Source: Actinomadura violacea (GTDB taxonomy: Bacteria > Actinomycetota > Actinomycetes > Streptosporangiales > Streptosporangiaceae). From it: 64,000 nt of DNA. The stretch's first letter is position 1, and the number at the start of each line of letters is the position of its first letter. Below, in pieces: positions 17,393-25,765 of the stretch. The translations under genes and the position numbers were made by a program. Below the pieces are notes generated by a model. That model was not told the DNA's origin. It saw only the letters and a program-made list of their open reading frames with translations, and ran no database searches. The DNA is taken from positions 248,001 to 312,000 of the forward strand of contig NZ_JAGEPF010000010.1 in the NCBI RefSeq assembly GCF_017573465.1, read 5' to 3'.

Positions 17393-17707
17393 TCAGGCGG
17401 CCGCGATCTCCGCTCCCGGTGCCCGCGGACGGGGTCGTCCCGCCGCGTCCGGATCGCGCTGCGGCAGGAAGGCGGTCCGCAGCGTCCGCTCCCGCAGGGT
17501 CGTCCGCACCCGCGCCAGCGCGGCCCGATGGCCGCGCCGCGCCGTGCCCAGCCGCACCGCGGCGAGGACGACGAGTCCCGCGACGGTGACCGTCGCCAGC
17601 GCCAGCAGCACCGGCTGCCCCGGCACGGTCCCGGTCCACTCGGTCCCGGCCCACTCGGCCGCGGCGAGCACGCGCAGCAGCGCGGCGACCACCAGCGACC
17701 AGAACAT
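17393..17707 (-). CDS. Small membrane protein, DUF6412-like
   Basis: A 104-residue protein beginning MFWSLVVAALLRVL, with an N-terminal hydrophobic segment, a second membrane helix (PVLLALATVTVAGLVVLAAVRL), and a basic tail containing RERTLRTAFLPQRDPDAAGRPRPR. This matches my memory of DUF6412 proteins beside accessory YidC genes in actinomycetes. ATG 17707 is chosen because GGAAGG lies just upstream; the longer frame starting at 17749 adds only low-quality sequence. It may be a partner or substrate of the accessory YidC (inference). Confidence 0.65.
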   Translation of the reverse strand: MFWSLVVAALLRVLAAAEWAGTEWTGTVPGQPVLLALATVTVAGLVVLAAVRLGTARRGHRAALARVRTTLRERTLRTAFLPQRDPDAAGRPRPRAPGAEIAAA

Positions 17708-17923
17708 GAACGGACCTTCCCGACGATGCGGACGTCCGTAGTGTCCCATTCCTCCGGCCGCCGCGCCAACGGACGGGCGGGTCCCGGCCCCGAAACGGGT
17801 AGGGTCGCGCGCGGAGCCGGACGCGAGGGCGTTTCACGCGCGGCCCGCCGCCCCCGGTCCCGGTATTGTCATCTGGCTTCTCGGCGGGACCGCCGGAAGG
17901 CTCCCGAGCGCGAGGTGGACCCG

Positions 17924-18394
17924 TTGGGCAAGGTCGATGTGCTGATCAAGCGGCTCGATCCCGAGCTGCCCCTGCCGCAGTACGCGCACGCGGGCGACGC
18001 CGGCGCCGACCTCGTCGCCGCCGAGGACGTCGAGCTGGCGCCCGGGGAGCGCGCCGTCGTCCCCACCGGCATGGCGATCGCGCTGCCCGACGGCTACGCC
18101 GCTTTCATTCACCCCAGGTCCGGTTTGGGCGCTAGGTTGGGGGTGACCATAGTCAACGCACCCGGTACGGTCGACGCCGGCTATCGGGGTGAGATCAGGG
18201 TGACCCTGCTGAACACCGACCGCCGCGCCACCGTGCGGCTGCGGCGCGGCGACCGCATCGCGCAGATGGTCGTGCAGCGGGTGGAGCAGGCTGTGTTCCA
18301 CGAGGTCGCCGAGCTTCCCGGATCGGCCCGCGGAACCGGCGGGTTCGGCTCCACCGGCGGGTTCGACGGGCCGGGGGCTCCCGGGCATGGGTGA
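17924..18394 (+). CDS. dut: Deoxyuridine 5'-triphosphate nucleotidohydrolase
   Basis: Trimeric dUTPase, 156 residues, which converts dUTP to dUMP and pyrophosphate, keeping uracil out of DNA and feeding dTMP synthesis. All five family motifs are visible: AGDAGADL, HPRSGLG, VDAGYRGEI (with catalytic Asp), RIAQMVVQ and the C-terminal P-loop-like GTGGFGSTGG. The TTG at 17924 is preferred because GAGGTGG lies 5-8 bases upstream; GTG 17915 is the alternative and would add three residues. It leads the dut-DUF3710 pair. Confidence 0.95.
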   Translation: MGKVDVLIKRLDPELPLPQYAHAGDAGADLVAAEDVELAPGERAVVPTGMAIALPDGYAAFIHPRSGLGARLGVTIVNAPGTVDAGYRGEIRVTLLNTDRRATVRLRRGDRIAQMVVQRVEQAVFHEVAELPGSARGTGGFGSTGGFDGPGAPGHG

Positions 18395-18431
18395 CACTGG
18401 TAACGAGCACAGTCGAGAAGGAGCGTGAGTC

Positions 18432-19259
18432 GTGGCTTTTGGACGTCGCCGGCAGGCCGACGAGCCCGAGAAGGGTCCCGAGGCGACCGAGGAACCGGCG
18501 GAGGCCGTTGACGAGGACGCCGAGGAGGCCCCCGCCCAGGCGGACGGCGCCGAGGGCGGCCCCTGGGACTCCGAGGACTCCTTCCCCGAGATGCAGCGGC
18601 TGGACTTCGGCTCGATGCAGGTCCCGATCGCGCCGGGGCTCGGCTTCCAGGTGAACTTCGAGGCGACCCAGGTGGACGAGGAGGGCAACCCCCTCGACGG
18701 CCGGCCCGTCGCGGTGCTCGTCCAGTACGAGGAGAGCGCCATGCAGCTGCAGGTGTTCGCCGCGCCCAAGCGCAGCGGCATCTGGGAGGACGTGCGCCGC
18801 GAGACCGCCAAGGACATCCAGGAGGAGGCGCAGGGCCAGACCCAGGAGGGCGAGGGGCCGTTCGGTCCCGAGCTGCTGGCGATGATCCCCGCCGCGCTGA
18901 CCGAGGAGGTCCTCGCGGAGATGCCCGCCGAGGTCCGCGAGCAGATCCCGGACGAGTTCGTCGAGCAGGGCTGGGCGCCGCAGATCATCCGCTTCCTCGG
19001 CGTCGACGGCCCCCGCTGGTTCCTGCAGGCCGTGGTGCAGGGCGCCGCGATCGAGGACGAGGAGCAGTGGCAGGTCCTCGAGGACGTGCTGCGCGGCGTC
19101 GTGGTCGTGCGCGGCGACGCGCCGATGCCGCCCCGCGACCTGCTCGAGCTGCAGATCCCCAAGGAGTTCAGCGAGGCCGGGGAGGACGGCGAGGAGCAGG
19201 GCGGCGAGGAGACCTTCAACCCGTTCGACCGCGGCCCCGAGATCACCGAGGTCCGCTGA
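18432..19259 (+). CDS. DUF3710 family protein
   Basis: A 275-residue actinobacterial protein (remembered counterpart Rv2696c). The N-terminal 60 residues are very acidic and disordered; the conserved core includes LDFGSMQVP, SGIWEDVRRET, RFLGVDGPRWFLQAVVQG and the end PRDLLELQIPKEF. Between the two core halves sits an acidic Gln/Glu/Pro-rich stretch (EEAQGQTQEGEGPFGPELL...EMPAEVREQIPDEF) that seems longer than usual. Function unknown; constant linkage to dut suggests a nucleotide or DNA-related role but no enzyme motif is visible. GTG start with AAGGAG eight bases upstream, 37 bases after dut. Confidence 0.9.
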   Translation: MAFGRRRQADEPEKGPEATEEPAEAVDEDAEEAPAQADGAEGGPWDSEDSFPEMQRLDFGSMQVPIAPGLGFQVNFEATQVDEEGNPLDGRPVAVLVQYEESAMQLQVFAAPKRSGIWEDVRRETAKDIQEEAQGQTQEGEGPFGPELLAMIPAALTEEVLAEMPAEVREQIPDEFVEQGWAPQIIRFLGVDGPRWFLQAVVQGAAIEDEEQWQVLEDVLRGVVVVRGDAPMPPRDLLELQIPKEFSEAGEDGEEQGGEETFNPFDRGPEITEVR

Positions 19260-19299
19260 CCGGACCCCGGGCCCGCCCGGAGCCGACCGGACCTGCAGG

Positions 19300-19346
19300 C
19301 CCGCCGGGCCGTGCGCCGCTTTTCGGACGCACGGCCCGGCGGGTTT
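19300..19346 (+). terminator. Strong terminator after DUF3710
   Basis: A perfect 16-bp stem (CCCGCCGGGCCGTGCG and its complement), a 12-nt loop with a TTTT, and a TTT tail lie 40 bases past the DUF3710 stop. It isolates the small ribosomal gene that follows. Confidence 0.8.
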
Positions 19347-19407
19347 CTGCGTTCGCGCCGGTGCCCGGACCCTTGCGCGCGGCGCCCGCCGGGTGGTCAA
19401 TCGGGGC

Positions 19408-19488
19408 ATGTCGAAGCGAACGCGGAAGCGCCGGGCCCGCAAGCGCGGGAAGCACAACAAGGGCAAGCGGCCCAACGCCCGGCACTGA
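19408..19488 (+). CDS. 50S ribosomal protein bL37, 26 aa
   Basis: A 26-codon gene encoding an extremely basic peptide: MSKRTRKRRARKRGK, then HNKGKRPNARH. It matches, from memory, the actinobacterial large-subunit protein bL37 of M. smegmatis, which has the pattern MAKRGRKKRDRKH...NHGKRPNA. Such a short protein is easily missed in annotation. It lies between the DUF3710 terminator and the convergent PIG-L gene and appears to be monocistronic. The region before the ATG has only GGGG as a weak ribosome binding site. It would sit in 23S rRNA as an extended basic peptide. Confidence 0.85.
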   Translation: MSKRTRKRRARKRGKHNKGKRPNARH

Positions 19489-19517
19489 GGCGGCCGTTCA
19501 GGCCCCGGCCGTCCCGG

Positions 19518-20219
19518 TCACGCCCCGATCATCTCGAAGGGCATGGCGTGCTCGACGCCGACGGCCCGGCCGGTCGGCTCGACGATCCCGGTGAGGAACG
19601 CGGCGGCGTCGAAGTCCGCGCCGAGGTTGCCGAAGTACACCTCGTGCGCCAGCAGCGAGCCGACGCCGTCCTGCAGGTGGCCGGTCACGTCCACGTAGTG
19701 CGCGGCCTGCGGCGACCCGCCGAACAGCGCGAACCGCACGCCCTGCCACGGCTCCAGCCCGAGGTCGCGGAACACCCAGCGGTTCGCCGCGTCCCTGATC
19801 GCGTCGGCGACCGCGAGGCCCAGCACCCGGTGGTCGGCCATGTTGAACCCGCCGCCGGGGAAGGTCTCCCGGAAGTTCACCGACAGCACCACCTCCGGCC
19901 GGTGCCGCCGGATCGCCGCCGCGAGGAGCCGCCGCAGCGGCAGCCCGTACTCCAGCACGCCGTCCTGCAGATCGAGGAACTCGACGTCCTTCACGCCGAC
20001 CCGGCGGGCCGCCTCGATCTGCTCCAGGGTGCGGACGCGGCGCACCTCGTCGGGGTCCATGCCGTCGATCCCCGCCTCGCCGCGGGTCGCGAGCACCTGC
20101 GTCACGCTCTTGCCCTGGGACGTCCACTTCGCGACCGCGGTCGAGCCGCCGTACTCCAGGTCGTCGGGATGGGCGACGATCGCGAGCGCCCTGTCCCAGT
20201 CCTCCGGTACCGGTTCCAT
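19518..20219 (-). CDS. PIG-L (LmbE) family deacetylase
   Basis: A 233-residue zinc-dependent N-deacetylase of the PIG-L/LmbE superfamily, which includes MshB (mycothiol biosynthesis) and Bshb-type enzymes. The metal-binding AHPDDLEYG motif is near residue 16 and the later histidine in MADHRVLG near residue 127; the fold pattern VTQVLATRGEAG also fits. The sequence lacks clear MshB- or Mca-specific features, so the substrate (an N-acetylated sugar or pseudo-disaccharide) is open. It is divergent from the HEAT-repeat gene, with 53 bases between starts. Confidence 0.88.
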   Translation of the reverse strand: MEPVPEDWDRALAIVAHPDDLEYGGSTAVAKWTSQGKSVTQVLATRGEAGIDGMDPDEVRRVRTLEQIEAARRVGVKDVEFLDLQDGVLEYGLPLRRLLAAAIRRHRPEVVLSVNFRETFPGGGFNMADHRVLGLAVADAIRDAANRWVFRDLGLEPWQGVRFALFGGSPQAAHYVDVTGHLQDGVGSLLAHEVYFGNLGADFDAAAFLTGIVEPTGRAVGVEHAMPFEMIGA

Positions 20220-20259
20220 GCGTCCATCCTGGCGGACCGGCGGCCGGCGCCGAAGCTCC

Positions 20260-20265
20260 TAAGAT
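20260..20265 (+). promoter_or_regulatory. -10 box of leaderless HEAT-repeat gene
   Basis: TAAGAT, a near-consensus -10, ends seven bases before ATG 20273 with no Shine-Dalgarno sequence between. Confidence 0.6.
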
Positions 20266-20272
20266 CGCGGCC

Positions 20273-23200
20273 ATGACATCGGTGCCGGAATCCGTCCGCC
20301 TCGCGGGCCTCCTCGACGCCGGACTCCCGCCCGGCGCCCCCGCCGCACCGCCCGCGCTGGACGGGCCGGCGGAGGCGGCGCTCGCACTGGCCCGCCTCCA
20401 CCTGCACGGACACGCCCGGTCCTGGCCGGACTGGCGGTCCGCCGGACTGCCCGCCGCCGTCCGCACCGCGTGGCTGGCCGCCGAGATCGCCGCGGGACGC
20501 GCGAACGTCGGCGACGGACCGGCGGGCGAACCGGCGGGTGAGCCGCTCTACCAGGCGGTGCGCGCCGTCCGCGCGGCCGACGCGGACGACCCCGAGTCGC
20601 TGGTGCGCGACCTCGCGAGGCGGCCGGACGCGGTCCTGCGCGGCGAGGCCGTCCGGATCGCCCGGGAGGCCCTGCATACGGCCCTGCTGCCGCCCCGCAC
20701 CGTCCGGGAGGTCATCGCGGGGCTCGCCGCCGGCGTCCCCGAGGCGCTGCGCGAGCTGGCCGAGCCGTGGGCGGTGCTCGACCCGCTGCCGCACGAGCGG
20801 GTGCGCCGCCTCCTCGGCGCCGGACCGGACGCCGCCGCGATCGAGGTCGCGGCCCGGCACGGGCACCGCGACCTGCTCCGCGACGTGGCCGCCGACCCGT
20901 CGAAGGCCCCGGCGTCGCGGCGGCGGGCGCTCGAACTGCTCGGCGACCTCGCCGGCCGCGACGACGTCGGCGACCTGCTCGCCGTCGCCGCCCAGGACCC
21001 GCCGCTGCTCGCCGCGCCGGCCGCCGCGTGCCTGCGCGGCCTGCACCGGCGCGGCCACTTCCCCGCCGCCCGCCACGTCCCCGCGATCATCGAGCTCGCC
21101 CTCGCCGATCAGGACGTTCCCGCCGGGGAGATCGCGGCGGTGCTGTTCTCCCTCCGGCACGAGGCGCTGCGGGAACTCGCCGAGCCGGGCCCCGGCGGGG
21201 CGGACGGCGGTTCGTGGCCCCGCCGGCTCGACCTGCTCGTCGCGCTCGACGCGCAGGGCGCCCCCGGGCTCGACGTCTCCGGTGCCGTCGCCCGCCTCGC
21301 CCGCGACGCCGCCGACCCGCGGCCGTTCCTGCGCGCGCTCCGCGACCTGCGCGACCCGGCGGCGGAGGAGACCGTCCTCGCGCTGCTGCCGGACGCGCCC
21401 CGCGAGGCCCTCGACGCGCTCGAAGCCGTCGGCAGCCCGCGCACCGCTGACGCCCTCTGGACCGGCCTCGGCCTCGACGGCGGCGACGCCGCCCCGCACC
21501 TGACGCCGTTCCGGCGCCGCGCGCTGGAGATCCTCTGGCACCTCGACCGCGCGCCCGGCCGGCGCCGGACGCTGCTCGACCGGCTCGACCCCCTCGACCT
21601 GCCGCGCCGCATCGCCGACGACCTCGGCGGCCCCGACCCACGCGAACTGGCGGTCCTGCGGGCCGCCCACGACCCCGCCGACCCGGCCGCGGCGCTCGCC
21701 CGGCTCGCCCGCAACGGCGACGCCACCAGCCTGCCCGCCGTCGCCGACCTGCTGCTGCGCGTCGTGTCCGGCCTGGCCGCGGCGTGGACGCCCGGTGGGC
21801 CGGGCCCCGACCCGGCCGTGCCCGGCGACGTCCTGGACGCGGTCCGCGACCTCGGCGGACGGCTGCACCGGCGTGGCGCCGTCCGGCCCCGCTGCCTGCT
21901 GGACGCCGCGGACCCGTCGGCCGCCGGGGACGCCCTGCTCGCGAGCACGGTCCTGGACCTGCTCGACCGGCCCGGGCTCGTCCCCGCCGAGCAGGCGGTC
22001 CTGCTCGGCGTGCTGCGCGACGCCCCGTACCGGCGGACCAGGGCGCGCGTCCACCCGTGGCTGAGGCACCGCGACGAGCACGTCCGCGGCCGTGCCGCCG
22101 CGCTCTTCACCACCGACGCCGAGGGCGCCCGGGTGCTGTCGGCGAGCCTGATCCCGCTGACCGCGGCGGACCACGCGCCGACCGTCCGGCAGGCGCTGCG
22201 CGCCCTGGCCGAGGCGCGCGCGGCCTGGGCGGCTCCGGCGGTCGCCGCCTGCCTCGACCATCCGGAGATGAGCGTCAAGAAGACCGCCGCGGCGGCCCTC
22301 GCGGCGGCGGGCGCGCCGGCGGCCGTCCCGAAGATGCTGTTCTGGCTGGGGCGCCACGACAACCCCGGCCTGCGCGAGGATCTCGTCAAAGCGCTCCGCG
22401 CGGTTCTCGGCGACGCGTCGGCCGCCGTCGTCCTCGCGGAAGCGGAGCAGGCCGCCGACGATCGCACCCGCGTACTGCTCCGCGCCGCGCTGCCCGCGCT
22501 CGCTCCGTCGCGGTGCGGCGCGGCTCTCGGCCGACTGCCCGAGAGCGTCGGCGCTTCGGAGGTAGAGCGCGCTGCCGCTGATGTCCGGAGCCTCGCGGAG
22601 CACGGCTGGGACATCGAGACCGCCCGCCGCGTCCTTGATGCGCGGGCGCACGGCACGGGGGCCCCCGCTTCGCTGCGTCCACTGCTGCCCCGCTGGCTCG
22701 ACCTCGCCGCATCGGACCCGCGCGCGCTGCACCTCGCCGCGGACCTCTGCAGCCCGCCGTGGACGCCGCTGGAGCTGGAGATCTTCGCAGGGTCCGCCGC
22801 GCTCCTCGTCGAGGCCCTGGTCTCAGATGGCGACGGCGGCGCGCGACGGCGACGGCTCCTGGAACTGGTGAAGGAGGCGGCGCCTCGGCTCGGGGCGGGG
22901 GAGAGGTTCCAGCTCACCGAGCGGGTGCGGGCACTGCCGCCGAGCACGGTGTCGATCACCGTGCTGGGGCTGTGCGGTGCGGTCGTGACGCGCGACGACC
23001 TCGAACGCGCGCTGGCCGCCGCACGGGATGTCCCCGATCGGGCGGTGGACGAAGAGGCCGTCCTGCGCGAGGCGTTCGCGCAGGACAGGCTGGAGCACGC
23101 GACCGCCGCGCACGAGGCGATCAGGGAGGCGGTCCGCGAGCCGGGCGAGCTGCGGCGCCTCCGCGCCGGACTGCGAGGCCCGTCACGGGACGTCCTGGAC

Positions 23201-24481
23201 GCGCTGATCAGCGCCTTCCCGGACGCCCCCGCCGATGCGCGCCCCCTCCTGCTCGACTGGATGGAGGCGGTGCAGCCGCTCGGCGCCCCGCCCTGGACGC
23301 TCGCGGAGGACCGGGAGGAGCCCGAGGCGAGGACGCCGCGGGCCGGCGACCTCGACCAGCCGCCGTCCGTGGCGCAGCGGCGCCGCCTGATGGCGATGCT
23401 GGACGCCGGTCCGGCCGCCCGGCGTGCTGCGGCGGCCCGCGCGCTGCTCGCCCGGCCCGAGCCGGCGGGCAGGGCCGCCGTCCTCCGCGCCTACCTGGAA
23501 GGACGCGCCGGGCTGACGGCCACCCGGGAACTGGCGCACGTCCTCCTGGAGGCGCCGGAGCCCGCCGAGACGTTCGAAGCGGCCGGTGATGAGCGGTTCG
23601 TCCGGCTGGCCGGTCATCTCTACGGCGCGGAAATCGACCGGTTCGTCCCCGTGCTGGTGGCGCGCTGGGAGCGGGGCGACGGCGAGGCCCGCCGCGTCCT
23701 GCGGCAGGCGTCCGGGGACACGGTCGCCGGCGTGATCGCCGAGCGGCTGGCGGACGGCGCGTGGGGCCTGCTCGACCTGATCGCCGGCCGGAAGGTCGTC
23801 CGCACGGCGGCCCTCGACCGGGCGCTCCGGCGCCTGCGCGACGAGGGGCGAGACGACCTGGCGGCCCGGCTCGTCCTGGTCGACGCCCCGCTGCGCGCGC
23901 CCGGCGCCGCCGGCCGCGACGCGGCGGCCCTGGCGGCGATGCGCGAGCACAAGCCGCCCGCGGTGGGCGGGCCGTCGCGCGCGGTGCTGTTCCGGCAGGC
24001 GCGGGACGGCGGCGCGAAGGAGGCGCGCCGCGCGCTCGCGCTCCTCGCCGACCGCCGCGAGGAGGGCCTGGACGAGCTGCTCGCCGAGCTGATCGGGCAC
24101 CGCGAGACGAAGGTGCGGCTGCACGCGCACCGGGTGTCGCGGCGGGTGCTGGGGCGCGCGGCGTACCTGGACCAGACCGTGCGGCTGCTCGGCGACCCCG
24201 AGCCCGACGTCGTCCGCTCGGCGGTCAGGACGCTGAGCCACGCCGCCTGGGCGCCCGCGATCCCGGGGCTGGTGGGCCTGCTCGCCCATCCGCGGGCGCA
24301 GGTCAGGCAGGCCGCGGCGGACGGGCTCGTCCGGTTCGGCGCGGCGGCGGTCCCGGCGCTGCGGCACGCGGCCGGGCGGGCCCGGCCCGACCACCGGTCC
24401 CGGTACACCGCCCCGTTGGCCAGGATCAACGGCTCCGGGCATGATGGACAAGAGGCGGCAAAGGAGGACGATCAGGCTTGA
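20273..24481 (+). CDS. Giant HEAT-repeat protein, 1402 aa
   Basis: The largest gene in the window encodes an all-helical Ala/Leu/Arg/Asp-rich protein. Degenerate HEAT/ARM-like helical pairs run throughout; the clearest are around residues 640-720 and at the C terminus (LLGDPEPDVVRSAVRTLSHAAWAPAIPGLVGLLAHPRAQVRQAAADGL), which resemble PBS-lyase-type HEAT units. No catalytic domain, signal peptide or membrane segment is evident, so it is probably a cytoplasmic scaffold. Arginine/alanine-rich frames on other strands are shadows. The stop overlaps the TTG start of the SdpI gene, so the two are translationally coupled. Function unknown. Confidence 0.88.
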   Translation: MTSVPESVRLAGLLDAGLPPGAPAAPPALDGPAEAALALARLHLHGHARSWPDWRSAGLPAAVRTAWLAAEIAAGRANVGDGPAGEPAGEPLYQAVRAVRAADADDPESLVRDLARRPDAVLRGEAVRIAREALHTALLPPRTVREVIAGLAAGVPEALRELAEPWAVLDPLPHERVRRLLGAGPDAAAIEVAARHGHRDLLRDVAADPSKAPASRRRALELLGDLAGRDDVGDLLAVAAQDPPLLAAPAAACLRGLHRRGHFPAARHVPAIIELALADQDVPAGEIAAVLFSLRHEALRELAEPGPGGADGGSWPRRLDLLVALDAQGAPGLDVSGAVARLARDAADPRPFLRALRDLRDPAAEETVLALLPDAPREALDALEAVGSPRTADALWTGLGLDGGDAAPHLTPFRRRALEILWHLDRAPGRRRTLLDRLDPLDLPRRIADDLGGPDPRELAVLRAAHDPADPAAALARLARNGDATSLPAVADLLLRVVSGLAAAWTPGGPGPDPAVPGDVLDAVRDLGGRLHRRGAVRPRCLLDAADPSAAGDALLASTVLDLLDRPGLVPAEQAVLLGVLRDAPYRRTRARVHPWLRHRDEHVRGRAAALFTTDAEGARVLSASLIPLTAADHAPTVRQALRALAEARAAWAAPAVAACLDHPEMSVKKTAAAALAAAGAPAAVPKMLFWLGRHDNPGLREDLVKALRAVLGDASAAVVLAEAEQAADDRTRVLLRAALPALAPSRCGAALGRLPESVGASEVERAAADVRSLAEHGWDIETARRVLDARAHGTGAPASLRPLLPRWLDLAASDPRALHLAADLCSPPWTPLELEIFAGSAALLVEALVSDGDGGARRRRLLELVKEAAPRLGAGERFQLTERVRALPPSTVSITVLGLCGAVVTRDDLERALAAARDVPDRAVDEEAVLREAFAQDRLEHATAAHEAIREAVREPGELRRLRAGLRGPSRDVLDALISAFPDAPADARPLLLDWMEAVQPLGAPPWTLAEDREEPEARTPRAGDLDQPPSVAQRRRLMAMLDAGPAARRAAAARALLARPEPAGRAAVLRAYLEGRAGLTATRELAHVLLEAPEPAETFEAAGDERFVRLAGHLYGAEIDRFVPVLVARWERGDGEARRVLRQASGDTVAGVIAERLADGAWGLLDLIAGRKVVRTAALDRALRRLRDEGRDDLAARLVLVDAPLRAPGAAGRDAAALAAMREHKPPAVGGPSRAVLFRQARDGGAKEARRALALLADRREEGLDELLAELIGHRETKVRLHAHRVSRRVLGRAAYLDQTVRLLGDPEPDVVRSAVRTLSHAAWAPAIPGLVGLLAHPRAQVRQAAADGLVRFGAAAVPALRHAAGRARPDHRSRYTAPLARINGSGHDGQEAAKEDDQA

Positions 24482-24813
24482 ACATCTTCATGGGCGTCAT
24501 GCTGATCGCCGCGGGGACGCTCATCGTGGTGGTCGGCAGGCGGACCGCCGACGGCCGCATCCCGCGCAACCAGTTCGCCGGGATCCGCACCAAGCGGAGC
24601 ATGGCCGACGACGCGTCGTGGCTGACCGTGCACCGGGCCGCCCGCCCCTGGATGACCGCCTCCGGCGCCGTGCTGGCGCTCGCGGGGGCGGTCGCCCTCG
24701 CCGTCCCCTCCGAGCTCGCGGGATCGCTGTCGGCGGGGATCGGCGCGATCATCACCGCGCTCCTGGCGCTGCGCGGCACCGCCGCCGGGCACGCCGCGCT
24801 GCGCAGCCGGTAG
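24478..24813 (+). CDS. SdpI family membrane protein
   Basis: A 111-residue protein of the SdpI/YhfL family. It has three predicted membrane helices (FMGVMLIAAGTLIVVVG, WMTASGAVLALAGAVALAV, AGIGAIITALLALRG), with the conserved R-x-P-x-N-x-x-A/F-G-I-R motif (GRIPRNQFAGIRTKRSM) between the first two. SdpI in Bacillus gives immunity to the toxin SDP; most actinobacterial members are of unknown role. The TTG start overlaps the HEAT stop and AGGAGG lies 10 bases upstream; ATG 24490 is an alternative. Confidence 0.85.
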   Translation: MNIFMGVMLIAAGTLIVVVGRRTADGRIPRNQFAGIRTKRSMADDASWLTVHRAARPWMTASGAVLALAGAVALAVPSELAGSLSAGIGAIITALLALRGTAAGHAALRSR

Positions 24814-24954
24814 CGCCGGAGGGAGCGCCGGCCGAAGGTGGGGTTTTGCCTACCCCGATCGGCGTGCTGGGCCCATCCTCCGCGGCCTGCGCCGTCCGTA
24901 GCTTCGTCTCCGAAGGCGCTCCACGAAGGGGCGCAGGGCGGAGAGGTGAAGGCG

Positions 24955-25764
24955 ATGTTCGGACACAAGGCGCGGCCTGGCGGGGCGGCCCCGTCCAGCG
25001 AGGCGCTCCGGCTCGAGGACGTCCGCAAGGTCTACGGCGCGGAGGACAACCGCGTCGTCGCGCTCGACGGAGTCTCGCTGTCGCTTCCGGCCGGGTCGTT
25101 CACCGCGGTGATGGGCCCGTCCGGCTCGGGCAAGAGCACGCTGCTGCAGTGCGCGGCCGGCCTCGACAAGCCGACCGGCGGCCGGGTCCTGGTGGACGGC
25201 GCCGAGCTGTCCGGCGACGGTGAGGCGGCGCTGACGAAGTTCCGCCGGGAGCGGATCGGGTTCGTGTTCCAGCAGTTCAACCTGCTGCCGACGCTCACCG
25301 TCCTGCAGAACGTGACGCTGCCGCTGAAGCTCGCGGGCCGCCGCGTCGACAAGGACCGGGCGCGGGAGATCCTCGGCCGGGTGGGGCTCGGCGACCGGCT
25401 CGGGCACCTGCCGGCGGAGCTGTCGGGCGGGCAGCAGCAGCGGGTCGCGATCGCGCGGGCGCTGGTCACCGAGCCGCGGATCCTGTTCGGCGACGAGCCG
25501 ACCGGCGCGCTCGACAGCCGCAGCGCCCGCGACGTCCTCGGGCTGCTGCAGGAGGCCGTCCGGGTGTACGGGCGGACGATGGTGATGGTCACCCACGACC
25601 CGGTCGCCGCCGCGCACGCCGACGCCGTCCTGTACCTGGCGGACGGCCGGATCGTCGGCCACCAGAGCGCGCCGACGGCGGAGGCCGTCGCCGAGCGGAT
25701 GACGCGCCTGGCCGACGAGGTCGAGCGGCAGCGGACGTCCGGCCGCGCCCAGGCGGGGGTGTGA
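24955..25764 (+). CDS. ABC transporter ATP-binding protein (MacB/LolD type)
   Basis: A 269-residue ABC ATPase of the type paired with FtsX-like permeases. Walker A (GPSGSGKST), Q-loop (FVFQQFNLLPTLTV), signature (LSGGQQQRVAIARAL), Walker B (ILFGDEPTGALD) and the switch histidine (VTHD) are complete. Such systems export peptides or lipids, or act mechanically in stress sensing and antibiotic resistance. ATG 24955 has GGAGAGG eight bases upstream; GTG 24946 in the same frame is an alternative. The permease gene begins one base after its stop. Confidence 0.93.
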   Translation: MFGHKARPGGAAPSSEALRLEDVRKVYGAEDNRVVALDGVSLSLPAGSFTAVMGPSGSGKSTLLQCAAGLDKPTGGRVLVDGAELSGDGEAALTKFRRERIGFVFQQFNLLPTLTVLQNVTLPLKLAGRRVDKDRAREILGRVGLGDRLGHLPAELSGGQQQRVAIARALVTEPRILFGDEPTGALDSRSARDVLGLLQEAVRVYGRTMVMVTHDPVAAAHADAVLYLADGRIVGHQSAPTAEAVAERMTRLADEVERQRTSGRAQAGV

Positions 25765-25765
25765 G

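Noticed and set aside
20102..22732. 876-aa minus-strand frame opposite the HEAT gene
   Set aside because: Low-complexity Arg/Gly/Glu composition and no ribosome binding site; the plus frame has consistent helical repeats.
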